Shown piece after piece: positions 51,985 through 61,551 of a stretch of 64,000 bases of DNA (position 1 is the first letter of the stretch; every line of letters begins with the position of its first letter). This DNA comes from an uncultured Clostridia bacterium (GTDB taxonomy: Bacteria > Bacillota > Clostridia > Christensenellales > Aristaeellaceae): assembly GCA_934647235.1 (NCBI GenBank), contig CAKUFG010000013.1:15410-79409 (forward strand). Reading direction: 5' to 3'. Position numbers and translations under genes: made by a program. The notes beneath the pieces were generated by a model that saw nothing but the letters and a program-made list of their open reading frames with translations, was not told where the DNA came from and did not search any database.

Positions 51985-52827
51985 ATGGCTGGAACATCCA
52001 TGAAGGATATCAAGCTGCGCATCAGAAGCGTGGAAAGCACCCGGCAGATCACCAAGGCCATGCAGCTGGTGGCTACCTCCAAGCTGCGCCGCGCCAAGGA
52101 ACGCATGGAAAACAGCAAGCCCTACGCCACGGTATCCCGCGAGGCCGTGATGGCCGCTGTGCGCAGCTGCGCACAGCAGGATACGCCCTTTGTCACCGCG
52201 CGCCCCGAAGGCCGCCGCTGCTATGTGGTCATCGCGGGTGAGCGCGGGCTGGCGGGCGGCTATAACTCCAATGTGTTCAAGGCCGTGGCTGCGCATTGCG
52301 GCGGCGTGCCCGCCTGCGTGCTGCCCATTGGCCGCAAGGCGATTGAAAAGTATCACCGCGAGGGCGCGCAGCTGCTGTCCAGCGATTATTCCCGCGTGGA
52401 GGGGCTGGGTGTCGGCGGCTGCTACAAGCTGGCGAACGACCTGATCAAGGGCTTTCTGGATGGGCAGTACAGCGAGATTTTCCTGGCCTGCACCTCCTTC
52501 CATTCCATGATGGCGCAGGAAGCGGTAATCGAGCAGCTGCTGCCGGTGGAAAAGCCCGAGCAGGCCGAGGCTGCCTCCTGCACCATATATGAGCCGGGCG
52601 CTGCCGAAACGCTGCAGCGCATCATGCCGGATTTCATCGCGGGCCGTCTTTACAGCGCACTGTGCGATTCCTTTGCCAGCGAAGTGGCCGCGCGCCGCAC
52701 CGCGATGGACGCTGCCACCAAGAACGCTGACGCCATGATCAGCGATCTGACGCTGAAATACAACCGTGCCCGCCAGGGCGCCATCACGCAGGAAATTACC
52801 GAAATTGTGGCTGGCGCGGAAGAATAA
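51985..52827 (+). CDS. atpG: F1 ATP synthase subunit gamma
   Basis: 280 residues. The N-terminal helix (IKLRIRSVESTRQITKAMQLVATSKLRRAK) and the C-terminal helix (MDAATKNADAMISDLTLKYNRARQGAITQEITEIV) form the rotating coiled-coil shaft; the middle is the Rossmann-like part (GERGLAGGYNSNVF). AAAGGAGG precedes the ATG. It follows atpA by 12 bases. Confidence 0.95.
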   Translation: MAGTSMKDIKLRIRSVESTRQITKAMQLVATSKLRRAKERMENSKPYATVSREAVMAAVRSCAQQDTPFVTARPEGRRCYVVIAGERGLAGGYNSNVFKAVAAHCGGVPACVLPIGRKAIEKYHREGAQLLSSDYSRVEGLGVGGCYKLANDLIKGFLDGQYSEIFLACTSFHSMMAQEAVIEQLLPVEKPEQAEAASCTIYEPGAAETLQRIMPDFIAGRLYSALCDSFASEVAARRTAMDAATKNADAMISDLTLKYNRARQGAITQEITEIVAGAEE

Positions 52828-52855
52828 CGCATCGGGAAAGGAGAAATAAACCATC

Positions 52856-54253
<1,398 letters not shown>

Positions 54254-54255
54254 GC

Positions 54256-54657
54256 ATGTCAACCTTTCATCTGCAGATCGTAACCCCCGACCGCATGGCA
54301 TATGACGGTCAGGCGGAGCGCGTCATCCTGCGCACGGTGAACGGCGATGTGGCCATCCTGGCGCGGCATATCGACTATGCCGCTCCGCTGGGCATTGGCG
54401 AGGCGCGCGTGACCGATGAAAACGGCAACACCCGCGTGGGCGTGTGCAACAGCGGGCTGTTGAGCGTGGAAAACGGCGTGTGCCGCGTGCTGGCCACCAC
54501 CTTTGAATGGGTGGAGGATATTGACCGCGAGCGCGCCGCCCAGGCGCAGCAAAAGGCGGAGGAGCGCCTGAAAACGCTGGAGCGCGGCGACGAGCAGTTT
54601 GCCATCGCCGAGGCCAAGCTCAAGCGCGCCATCGCCCGTCTGCGCGCGACGGACTGA
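54256..54657 (+). CDS. atpC: F1 ATP synthase subunit epsilon
   Basis: 133 residues: N-terminal beta sandwich (about 1-85, FHLQIVTPDRMAYDGQAERVILRT) and a C-terminal two-helix part (DRERAAQAQQKAEERLK, AIAEAKLKRAIARLRA) that can inhibit ATP hydrolysis. It begins three bases after atpD and ends the operon; a strong terminator follows. Confidence 0.94.
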   Translation: MSTFHLQIVTPDRMAYDGQAERVILRTVNGDVAILARHIDYAAPLGIGEARVTDENGNTRVGVCNSGLLSVENGVCRVLATTFEWVEDIDRERAAQAQQKAEERLKTLERGDEQFAIAEAKLKRAIARLRATD

Positions 54658-54664
54658 CAAATAT

Positions 54665-54705
54665 AAAAGCACTGCCGTTTTTTCAGACTGGCAGTGCTTT
54701 TGCTG
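54665..54705 (+). terminator. terminator of the ATP synthase operon
   Basis: Perfect 12-bp stem AAAAGCACTGCC (54665-54676) / GGCAGTGCTTTT (54690-54701) ending in T residues. Confidence 0.9.
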
Positions 54706-54736
54706 TAAAAAAACACAAGAAAAGGAGCCTATTCCA

Positions 54737-55423
54737 ATGTGGAACGGCAAAATGAAGGCCCTTACCTTCAGCTATGACGACGGCGTGGAGCAGGATGTCC
54801 GGCTGATTGAAATTCTGGATCGATATCACCTGCGCGGCACCTTTAACCTGAACCCTGGCCTGCAAAGCCTGGACCGCATCTTCCAGAAGGGAAGCGTAAC
54901 CGTGCGGCACCTGCCGCTGGCACAACTGCCCGAGGTGTATAAAAATCACGAGGTTGCCGGGCATACCAATACCCATCAGCATCTGGAGCAGCTGGACGAC
55001 GCGCGCCTGCGTGAGGAAATCCATCGCGGGCAGGATACCCTGGAGCAGCTCTTTGGCAGAAAGCTGCTGGGTCTGGCCTATCCTTATGGTACCTATAACG
55101 ATCATGTGGTGGAGGTGCTGCGCGAGGCGGGCGTTCGCTATGCCCGCACCACCGCCCAGACGGAAAGCTTTGATCTGCCGCAGGATCTGCTGCGCATGAC
55201 CACCACCTGCCGCCATGCCAATGCGCATTTGCTGGATCTGGCCAGGCAGTTTGTAGCGGCCAAGCCCGATCATCCGCAGCTGTTCTATCTGTGGGGGCAC
55301 AGCTATGAGTTTGCGCAGTTTGACAACTGGGAGCTGATTGAGGAATTCTGCCGCATCGTATCCGGGCGGGAGGATATTTTCTATGGTACAAACGCCGAGG
55401 TGCTGCCCGGCGTTCAGGAATAA
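54737..55423 (+). CDS. polysaccharide deacetylase family protein, no signal peptide
   Basis: 228 residues. NodB-fold motifs: motif 1 SYDDGVEQD (Asp14, Asp15), motif 2 HTNTH (metal His76 and His80), motif 3 LAYPYGTYN near residue 117, and a late WGHSYEF. Family 4 carbohydrate esterases remove N- or O-acetyl groups from chitin-like or peptidoglycan sugars. There is no signal or membrane segment, so it should work inside the cell or on a soluble sugar. GGAG lies ten bases before the ATG. The GpsA-like gene follows within 22 bases. Confidence 0.87.
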   Translation: MWNGKMKALTFSYDDGVEQDVRLIEILDRYHLRGTFNLNPGLQSLDRIFQKGSVTVRHLPLAQLPEVYKNHEVAGHTNTHQHLEQLDDARLREEIHRGQDTLEQLFGRKLLGLAYPYGTYNDHVVEVLREAGVRYARTTAQTESFDLPQDLLRMTTTCRHANAHLLDLARQFVAAKPDHPQLFYLWGHSYEFAQFDNWELIEEFCRIVSGREDIFYGTNAEVLPGVQE

Positions 55424-55444
55424 CTAAAGGAGAATTTGTTTCAA

Positions 55445-56494
55445 ATGGCTGTTATCACGATCGTAGGCTCGGGCATGATGGGCTCGGCGCTGGCCTTCCC
55501 AGCGCGTGAAAACGGCAATGAAGTGCGCCTGGTAGGCACGCATCTGGACCGCGAAATCATCGAAAACGCCCGCAAGACCAACCGCCACCTGAAATTCCAC
55601 CGTGATTTTCCCGAGGGCGTGCAGTTTTATCAGATTGAGAAGCTGGAGCAGGCCCTCGAGGGCGCGGACCTGGTGATCGGCGGCGTAAGCAGCTTCGGCG
55701 TGGAATGGTTCGGCGATTATGTGCTGCCCCGTATTGCCGAGGGCACGCCGCTGCTGACCGTTACCAAGGGTCTGATGGATATGCCTGACGGCCGGCTGCT
55801 GACCTATCCTGACCTGTGGCAGCAGAAGCTGGATGCGCTTGGCAAGCACCTGCCCCTGTGCGCCGTGGGCGGCCCCTGCACCAGCTATGAGCTGGTGGCG
55901 CACGATCAGACGGAGGTGGCCTTCTGCGGCCGCGATATGCAGGCGCTGGAGCTGGCGCGCAGCCTGATGCATACGGATTATTATCATATCAGCCTGTCCA
56001 CCGACGTGGTGGGCATCGAGAGCGCCGTGGCACTCAAGAACGGCTATGCGCTGGGCATTGCGCTGACCATCGGGCTGAACCAGCGCGCCTTCGGGCTGGA
56101 CAGCGAGCTGCATTTCAATTCCCAGGCGGCCGTGTTTGGCCAGAGCGCCAAGGAGATGTACCGCCTGCTGTGCGCGCAGGGCGTGCAGGATATGAACAAC
56201 CTGTGGGTCGGCGTGGGCGATCTGTATGTTACGGTGTACGGCGGCCGCACGCGCCTGGTGGGCATTCTGCTGGGCCGCGGGCTGGATATTGACGAGGCTA
56301 AGGCTGAATTGAACGGCGTAACGCTGGAATCGCTGGTGGTGGCGGTGCGCGTGGCGCGCGCCGTGCGTATCCGTGCCCAGAAGGGCGAGCTGCAGCTGGC
56401 GGACTTCCCGCTGCTGATGCATGTGGACGATATCCTGACCAAGCACGCGCAGGTGAACATCCCCTGGGAGCAGTTTACCTTTATCCAGCAGTAA
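55445..56494 (+). CDS. glycerol-3-phosphate dehydrogenase-like (GpsA family) oxidoreductase
   Basis: 349 residues. N-terminal Rossmann fold with TIVGSGMMGSALAFP (GxGxxG, residues 5-19); LTVTKGL in the middle (conserved Lys); C-terminal helical domain with the catalytic-like Lys in VGIESAVALKNGYALGIA. It resembles NAD(P)-dependent glycerol-3-phosphate dehydrogenase but is more divergent than housekeeping GpsA, so a related 2-hydroxy or sugar-phosphate substrate is possible. The start at 55445 lies 12 bases after AAAGGAG, a long but workable spacing; a TTG at 55437 is too close. Confidence 0.82.
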   Translation: MAVITIVGSGMMGSALAFPARENGNEVRLVGTHLDREIIENARKTNRHLKFHRDFPEGVQFYQIEKLEQALEGADLVIGGVSSFGVEWFGDYVLPRIAEGTPLLTVTKGLMDMPDGRLLTYPDLWQQKLDALGKHLPLCAVGGPCTSYELVAHDQTEVAFCGRDMQALELARSLMHTDYYHISLSTDVVGIESAVALKNGYALGIALTIGLNQRAFGLDSELHFNSQAAVFGQSAKEMYRLLCAQGVQDMNNLWVGVGDLYVTVYGGRTRLVGILLGRGLDIDEAKAELNGVTLESLVVAVRVARAVRIRAQKGELQLADFPLLMHVDDILTKHAQVNIPWEQFTFIQQ

Positions 56495-56496
56495 GC

Positions 56497-56530
56497 AAAA
56501 GCTGCCGCCCGTCCGGGCGGCAGCTTTTCG
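56497..56530 (+). terminator. terminator after the GpsA-like gene
   Basis: Perfect 14-bp stem AAAAGCTGCCGCCC (56497-56510), GTCC loop, GGGCGGCAGCTTTT (56515-56528). The symmetric A/T ends also suit the convergent gene. Confidence 0.92.
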
Positions 56531-56567
56531 GTGGGTGGATTTACGGCCGTCCAATTGCGCGCAGGCG

Positions 56568-57266
56568 TTATGCCTGCGTACCGAAAACACCCAGCAGCTG
56601 ATTGGTCAGTGCAAAGCGTCCGTTTTGCCACTGCAGGGTATTGATCATATAACCCAGCGCATCGGCCCGGTACAGCCCGCTGATTTCCTGATAACCAATC
56701 AGCGCGTAAATGCCGTTCCCGGCGATATCGGCAGGGTACAGCAGGCTCAGATCGCTGGCAAAGCCCTGCTGCTGCGCTTTCAGGCTGCCGTCTGTATGAT
56801 ACAGGCTGGACAGGTATTCGCCGCTGCGCCCGCTGATATCGATCAGGTATTCCAGCTTGTTGGCCAGGCTGATCACCTGCACGCGGTACTGCGCCAGGTA
56901 GTTGACCTGATACTGAAAGGCGCTGTTATACTGCGCGGTGGTCAGCAACGTGCGCAGCGCGCCGTTTTCATAGCCGTAAACGCTGTAATAGCCGATGGCG
57001 CCGCTGCCGCCGGAATCGATGGACAGCAGAATCTGCTCTGTGGGCGCGTCCGTCATGCGGCCCAGAAACAGGCGCGGATTGTATCCGCTGTCCTCTGCCG
57101 GACGGATGCAGGTTTCGGCGCTGCCGATGGAAGGCTGCACGCTCAGCCGGATATTCTGATAAAAGCCCGCGTCCGATACGCGCTCGCCCGTCAGATATAC
57201 GGTGTTCTGTGCGTATTCACCCGTCACATGGCCTCGCGCATGGGTGATTAGCTGCTGGTTGGGCAT
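56568..57266 (-). CDS. hypothetical protein, beta-rich (possible VCBS/FG-GAP-like fold)
   Basis: 232 residues, not recognised with confidence. No signal peptide. It starts MPNQQLITHARGHVTGEYA and alternates short beta segments rich in Tyr, Gly and Gln (LFLGRMTDAPTEQILLSID, SVYGYENGALRTLL, GIYALIGYQEISGLYRADALG). The acidic, glycine-spaced pattern resembles beta-propeller-like FG-GAP/VCBS proteins found in some Clostridia and Bacilli. AAGGAGG before the ATG supports a real gene. It stands alone, convergent with the GpsA-like gene and divergent from the ribosomal operon. Confidence 0.75.
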   Translation of the reverse strand: MPNQQLITHARGHVTGEYAQNTVYLTGERVSDAGFYQNIRLSVQPSIGSAETCIRPAEDSGYNPRLFLGRMTDAPTEQILLSIDSGGSGAIGYYSVYGYENGALRTLLTTAQYNSAFQYQVNYLAQYRVQVISLANKLEYLIDISGRSGEYLSSLYHTDGSLKAQQQGFASDLSLLYPADIAGNGIYALIGYQEISGLYRADALGYMINTLQWQNGRFALTNQLLGVFGTQA

Positions 57267-57325
57267 TAAAACCGCCTCCTTGCGATACGATATCTTATCC
57301 TATGCAGGCTTTGCTGAAAAAAGGC

Positions 57326-57354
57326 TTGACAGCATGGGAAAAAAGTGATAAACT
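57326..57354 (+). promoter_or_regulatory. promoter of the rplJ-rplL operon
   Basis: A perfect TTGACA (57326-57331), 17 bases, TAAACT (57349-57354). Confidence 0.85.
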
Positions 57355-57360
57355 ATCTGC

Positions 57361-57488
57361 GGCTCGAAAAGAGCCTGTGCCACAGACAGCAGGTACGCGC
57401 AAGCGTTCAATGGCAATCGCCGCCCGCCGAGGCGCAAGCGCATGATTGTATTTATGCCCTTGTGCCATGCACAGGGGCTTCTTTTTAT
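57361..57488 (+). promoter_or_regulatory. ribosomal protein L10 leader with attenuator
   Basis: The transcript before rplJ has a structured segment including CACAGACAGCAGGTACGC, as in L10 leaders, and ends in an intrinsic terminator: GCCCTTGTGC (57456-57465) / GCACAGGGGC (57469-57478), one G-U pair, then TTCTTTTTAT. L10 (or the L10-L12 complex) is known to bind such leaders in Firmicutes and reduce expression of its own operon. The start codon of rplJ is 30 bases farther on. Confidence 0.85.
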
Positions 57489-57517
57489 CCATGGCCGGAC
57501 GGAAGGTGAAACAAGAA

Positions 57518-58024
57518 ATGAGCAAGAACCTTGAAGCGAAGAAGGTCGTCGTGTCCGAAATCAGCGAAAAGCTGAAGAACTGCCAGAGCATGGTAGTCGT
57601 ACACTTCAACGGCATCACCGTGGAGGAGGTCACCGAACTGCGCAATCAGTTCCGTGCTGCCGGCGTTGAATACTGCGTGCTGAAGAACACGCTGGTTCGC
57701 CGCGCGCTGGACGATATGGGCATCACGGGTCTGGATCATACCCTGTCGGGTCCCAGCGCTTATGCCTTCGGCATGAACGATCCCGTATCCCCTGCGAAGG
57801 TCGTTTACGACTTCATCAACAAGAATAAGGACGACGGTCGTCTGTCCGTAAAGGCCGGTCTGATGGACGGCCAGGTGCTGGACGCCAAGCAGGTCAAGGC
57901 CCTGAGCGAACTGCCCTCCAAGGAGGTGCTGCTGTCCCGTTTGGTGGGCAGCCTGCAGGCGCCTGTGGCCAAGCTGGTCTACTTCCTGGAGGCGCTGCGC
58001 AAGCAGCAGGCTGGCGAGGAGTAA
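57518..58024 (+). CDS. rplJ: 50S ribosomal protein L10
   Basis: 168 residues, standard length. It begins MSKNLEAKKVVVSEISEKLK and contains the conserved GITVEEVTELRNQFRAAGVEYCVLKNTL block and a C-terminal helix that carries the L7/L12 dimers. The start at 57518 is supported by GGAAGGTG; the frame is open upstream, but only through the attenuator. Usual neighbours rplA and rplK are not upstream; the preceding gene is an unrelated divergent one. Confidence 0.96.
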   Translation: MSKNLEAKKVVVSEISEKLKNCQSMVVVHFNGITVEEVTELRNQFRAAGVEYCVLKNTLVRRALDDMGITGLDHTLSGPSAYAFGMNDPVSPAKVVYDFINKNKDDGRLSVKAGLMDGQVLDAKQVKALSELPSKEVLLSRLVGSLQAPVAKLVYFLEALRKQQAGEE

Positions 58025-58081
58025 TCGCAGCCTGAATCTCGGTTTTCTACTATCTACATCAAATTATTGGAGGTCATTCTC

Positions 58082-58456
58082 ATGACTCATGAAGAATTTA
58101 TCAATGCCATTAAGGGCATGAGCGTTATCGAGCTCATGGATCTGGTTAAGGCGCTGGAAGCCGAATTCGGCGTATCCGCTGCCGCTCCCGTTGCCGCTGC
58201 CGCCGCTCCTGGCGCTGCCGCTGCCGCTCCTGCTGAAGAGCAGACTGAGTTCGACGTCGTTCTGGTTGACGCCGGCGCTGAGAAGATCAAGGTTATCAAG
58301 GTTGTGCGCGAAGTCGTGTCCGGCCTGGGCCTGAAGGAAGCCAAGGAATTCGTGGAAGCCGCTCCCAAGACCATCAAGGAAGCCGTTTCCAAGGACGAAG
58401 CCAAGAAGATCGTCGAGCAGTTCGCCGCTGTTGGCGCGAAGTGCGAGATCAAGTAA
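58082..58456 (+). CDS. rplL: 50S ribosomal protein L7/L12
   Basis: 124 residues: N-terminal dimerisation helices, an Ala-rich hinge (about 38-55) and the C-terminal factor-binding domain (EFDVVLVDAGAEKIKVIKVV, LGLKEAKEFVEAAPK). It recruits translation GTPases on the ribosome stalk. TGGAGG lies eight bases before the ATG at 58082. It follows rplJ by 57 bases; rpoB, the normal next gene, is absent because a terminator follows. Confidence 0.96.
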   Translation: MTHEEFINAIKGMSVIELMDLVKALEAEFGVSAAAPVAAAAAPGAAAAAPAEEQTEFDVVLVDAGAEKIKVIKVVREVVSGLGLKEAKEFVEAAPKTIKEAVSKDEAKKIVEQFAAVGAKCEIK

Positions 58457-58472
58457 TTTCAATCGGAATTGC

Positions 58473-58504
58473 ACCGCCGTGCTGCTTGCAGCACGGCGGT
58501 TTTG
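58473..58504 (+). terminator. terminator after rplL
   Basis: ACCGCCGTGCTGC (58473-58485) pairs with GCAGCACGGCGGT (58488-58500) and is followed by TTTGC; a very stable 13-bp stem. Confidence 0.9.
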
Positions 58505-58603
58505 CTATACAAAAACTGCCGCCCGATGGACGGCAGAAAATGAAGCGCGGCTCTCGCATTTCTGCGTTTATGCGATGCAGCCGCTGCCGGGATGCGGGCA
58601 CGA

Positions 58604-58633
58604 GGCGCCTGAGCCTGCGCTCAAGCGCCTTTT
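58604..58633 (+). terminator. second plus-strand terminator, backing up the rplL terminator
   Basis: GGCGCCTGAGC (58604-58614), CTGC loop region, GCTCAAGCGCC (58619-58629) with one mismatch, then TTTT. It faces the convergent DUF378 gene and would stop read-through from the ribosomal operon. The rest of 58505-58645 shows only a short CTGCCG/CGGCAG hairpin. Confidence 0.6.
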
Positions 58634-58645
58634 GCGCTGCCTGCG

Positions 58646-58852
58646 TCAGCCCTTGACCATTTCACGCTCGCGGAACAGGAGCGAAATGCACCACAGCCCC
58701 GCCGCGCCGACCAGCGTATAGATGATGCGGCTGACGACGGCGGCCTGTCCGCCGAAGATGGAAGCGACCAGATCAAACTGGAAAATGCCGATCAGTCCCC
58801 AGTTGACGGCCCCGATGATGACCAGAAGCAGCGCAATCTTATCCATAACCAA
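58646..58852 (-). CDS. DUF378 small membrane protein
   Basis: 68 residues, two membrane helices with the family text KIALLLVIIGAVNWGLIGIFQFDLVASIFGG and IIYTLVGAAGLWCISLLF. DUF378 proteins are small inner membrane proteins of unknown function, common in Firmicutes. GGAGGT is eight bases before a TTG at 58852, which I prefer as the start; the ATG at 58846 would leave a 14-base gap. It follows the aminotransferase gene by 59 bases on the same strand. Confidence 0.85.
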   Translation of the reverse strand: MVMDKIALLLVIIGAVNWGLIGIFQFDLVASIFGGQAAVVSRIIYTLVGAAGLWCISLLFREREMVKG

Positions 58853-58911
58853 ATGAAAACACCTCCTTGCTTTCGCTATGTATTATGGCAGGGAGGCGTT
58901 TGTTATATGCA

Positions 58912-60114
58912 TTATGATTGCAGCGCGCGCATGAAATTGCCAATGCGCTCCATCGCCTGGGTGATCACCGTATCCGCCGCCGCATAGGACAGGCGCACAA
59001 AGCCGGGAGCGCCGAAGGGAGAGCCGGGCACAACGGCCACAAAGCTGTGCGCAAGCAAAAGCTCGGAGAAGGTCAGGTCGTCCGTGATCGTTTTGCCGTC
59101 CAGGGATTTTCCGATGGCCGCACGGATATCCAGCAGCAGGTAAAATGCGCCCTGCGGCTGAATGCTTGCCGTCAGGCCAGCATTCTTTACGCAGTCCAGC
59201 ATCAGGCTGCGGCGGCGCTCAAAGCTTTGCTTCATCTGCTGCACGCAGTCCTGCGGCCCCTGCAGCGCGGCAAGCGCCGCATACTGGGCGATGCTGTTTA
59301 CGTTGCCGGTGGCGTGGCTTTGCAGGGCGGCCATAGCGGCGATGACCGTGCGCGGGCCGCTGCCGTAGCCAATGCGCCAGCCCGTCATGGCGTAGGACTT
59401 GCTGAAGCCGGAGATCACGATCGTGCGGGAATACGCATCCTCGCTGATGGAGGCGGGGGATACGTGCTCCATCCCATCATAAACCAGCGCTTCGTAAATC
59501 TCATCGCTGATCACCCAGAAATCATGCTGCCTGGCCAGCTCCATCGCGGCGGCAATCAGCTCCCGCGGCCACACCGCGCCGGTGGGGTTGTTGGGGGAGT
59601 TGAGGATCATCGCCTTGGTGCGGCTGGTGATGGCAGCGGCCATCTGCTGCGGGGTGGGCAAAAAGAAATTTGCAGGATCGGTGTTGACAAAAACCGGAAC
59701 ACCGCCCGCCATGCGGATCATTTCGGTGTAGCTGACCCAATAGGGAGAGGGCAGAACCACCTCGTCGCCGGGGTTCAGGATGGCCTGCAGCGCGTGATAA
59801 AGCACTTGCTTGGCGCCTGCGCCCACGATGATCTGCCGCGCGTCATAGCGCAGCCCCTTCTGAGCCAGGATATGATCGGCAATCGCCTGGCGCAGCTGCG
59901 GGATGCCGCTTACGTCGGTATAACGGGTTTTACCGGTGTTTAGCGCCTCGATTGCGGCCTGGCGGATGTGCTCGGGCGTATCAAAATCAGGCTCGCCTGC
60001 GCCCAGGGACAAAACGGGCACGCCCTCGCTTTTCATCTGGGCGACGGCGGCATTGAGCTTGAGGGTGGCGGAGGGGGCGACGCCCCGGGCGGTGGCGGAA
60101 AGGGTGAGAGGCAT
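58912..60114 (-). CDS. class I pyridoxal-phosphate aminotransferase (aspartate type)
   Basis: 400 residues. SLGAGEPDFDTPEHI at 36-50, PNNPTGAVW near 175, the PLP-binding Lys in SGFSKSYAMTGWRIGY near 240, and the substrate-carboxylate Arg near 375 (GFVRLSYA). This is the aspartate aminotransferase Ib group, which makes aspartate from oxaloacetate and glutamate, although aromatic or other amino acids are possible. AAGGAG precedes the ATG. It has its own promoter and lies after dnaA on the same strand. Confidence 0.92.
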   Translation of the reverse strand: MPLTLSATARGVAPSATLKLNAAVAQMKSEGVPVLSLGAGEPDFDTPEHIRQAAIEALNTGKTRYTDVSGIPQLRQAIADHILAQKGLRYDARQIIVGAGAKQVLYHALQAILNPGDEVVLPSPYWVSYTEMIRMAGGVPVFVNTDPANFFLPTPQQMAAAITSRTKAMILNSPNNPTGAVWPRELIAAAMELARQHDFWVISDEIYEALVYDGMEHVSPASISEDAYSRTIVISGFSKSYAMTGWRIGYGSGPRTVIAAMAALQSHATGNVNSIAQYAALAALQGPQDCVQQMKQSFERRRSLMLDCVKNAGLTASIQPQGAFYLLLDIRAAIGKSLDGKTITDDLTFSELLLAHSFVAVVPGSPFGAPGFVRLSYAAADTVITQAMERIGNFMRALQS

Positions 60115-60159
60115 AAATAAAAGGCTCCTTAAAAGCAGGATTACGTGTTAACAAGTTGC

Positions 60160-60188
60160 ATTATACACGCATCCGAACTTTTAATCAA
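60160..60188 (-). promoter_or_regulatory. promoter of the aminotransferase gene
   Basis: On the minus strand TTGATT (60183-60188), 17 bases, a perfect TATAAT (60160-60165). It sits in the 120-base gap after dnaA, in the place normally held by the dnaA-dnaN spacer. Confidence 0.8.
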
Positions 60189-60234
60189 GCCTGAATTTGC
60201 AAGTTTTGCGATTAAAAAATTTATTTTTTGTATT

Positions 60235-61551
60235 TTATTTGTTCTGCAGCTGGTGCCGCAGGTCGTCTACCAGCGATGCGAAGGCGTCCGACGTGCGGAT
60301 ATCCTCGGATACCTTGTCGCAGCCGTGCAGGATGGTGGTGTGGTCGCGGCCGCCCATTGCGTCGCCGATGCGGGACATGCTGCTGTCCGTCAGCTCCCGG
60401 CACAGGTACATGGCCACCTGGCGCGGGGTGGCGATTTCGCGGTTGCGGCGCGGGCCCTTCAGGTCCTCGGGCGTTACATTATAGTAGGAAGCCACCGTGC
60501 GCATCACGTCCTCACAGGTCAGGTGACGCGGCTCATGTTTGGCAAATACCTCGCGCAGCGCTTCTTCCACCAGCTGGCAGTCAATTTCACGTCCGGTCAG
60601 GGAGGCGTAGGCGCTCAGGCGGGTCAGGCAGCCTTCCAGCTCGCGGATGTTGCTTTCCACGCGCTCGGCAATCATCTGGAACACATCGTCGCTGCAGTGC
60701 ATCATTTCAGTCTGCGCGCGCTTGCGCAGGATGGCGATGCGCGTTTCCAGGTCGGGGCGCTGGATATCGGCGATCAGGCCCCACTCAAAGCGGCTGCGCA
60801 GGCGCTCCTCCAGGCGCGGGATCTCGCGCGGGGGACGGTCGCTGGCGATGATGATCTGCTTGCCTGCGGTGTGCAGGGCGTTGAAGGTGTGGAAAAACTC
60901 CTCCTGCGTGCTGGTGGCGCCGGCGATGATCTGAATATCGTCGATCAGCAGTACGTCCACATTGCGGTATTTTTCGCGGAACGCGGCGTTCTGACCCGTC
61001 TGAATGGCCGAAATCAGCTCGTTCATAAAGGTTTCGCTGGTTACGTAATTGATGCGCACGTTGGGGTTGGCCTGCAGCATATAGTGGCCGATGGCGTGCA
61101 TCAGGTGCGTTTTGCCCAGCCCCACGCCGCCGTAGATGAACAGCGGGTTGTACGCCTCGGCCGGAGCTTCGGCCACAGCCAGGCAGGCTGCGTGCGCAAA
61201 GCGGTTGCTGTTGCCCACCACAAAGGAATCAAAGGTGTACTTGGGGTTCAGAAACGCGGGCAAGGGCTGTACATCCGCCGGGGCGCTCTTGTAGGATTCG
61301 CCCTCGGCCGGGGTAAGCAGCTTTACATGCAGCGGCCTGGAGGCGGCCTGCGTCAGGGCAGCCTCAAGCAGGGGGCCGTAGCGCTTGCTGACAAAATTAT
61401 GGTAGAAATCCGTCGCGGCCTGCAATACGCAGGTATCGCCGCGCAGCTCAACAGGCGTAAGCGCGCTTTTGATAAAGGTATTGTAGCTCACCTCGGTAAT
61501 CTCGTTGCGCAGGATATCACAGGCGTCGTTCCAAAGCTGCGTAATTTCCAA
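60235..61551 (-). CDS. dnaA: chromosomal replication initiator DnaA
   Basis: About 438 residues. N-terminal domain I (EITQLWNDACDILRNEITEVSYNTFI), AAA+ domain with Walker A GGVGLGKTH and Walker B VLLIDDIQ, sensor region SDRPPREI, and the C-terminal DNA-binding signature ending GGRDHTTILHGCDK. It opens the origin by binding DnaA boxes. I propose the start at TTG (61551), where GGGGG lies eight bases upstream and the protein begins (M)EITQLW like other DnaA proteins; ATG at 61566 would add five residues and has no ribosome site. Its promoter lies among DnaA boxes, which suggests autoregulation. Confidence 0.95.
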   Translation of the reverse strand: MEITQLWNDACDILRNEITEVSYNTFIKSALTPVELRGDTCVLQAATDFYHNFVSKRYGPLLEAALTQAASRPLHVKLLTPAEGESYKSAPADVQPLPAFLNPKYTFDSFVVGNSNRFAHAACLAVAEAPAEAYNPLFIYGGVGLGKTHLMHAIGHYMLQANPNVRINYVTSETFMNELISAIQTGQNAAFREKYRNVDVLLIDDIQIIAGATSTQEEFFHTFNALHTAGKQIIIASDRPPREIPRLEERLRSRFEWGLIADIQRPDLETRIAILRKRAQTEMMHCSDDVFQMIAERVESNIRELEGCLTRLSAYASLTGREIDCQLVEEALREVFAKHEPRHLTCEDVMRTVASYYNVTPEDLKGPRRNREIATPRQVAMYLCRELTDSSMSRIGDAMGGRDHTTILHGCDKVSEDIRTSDAFASLVDDLRHQLQNK

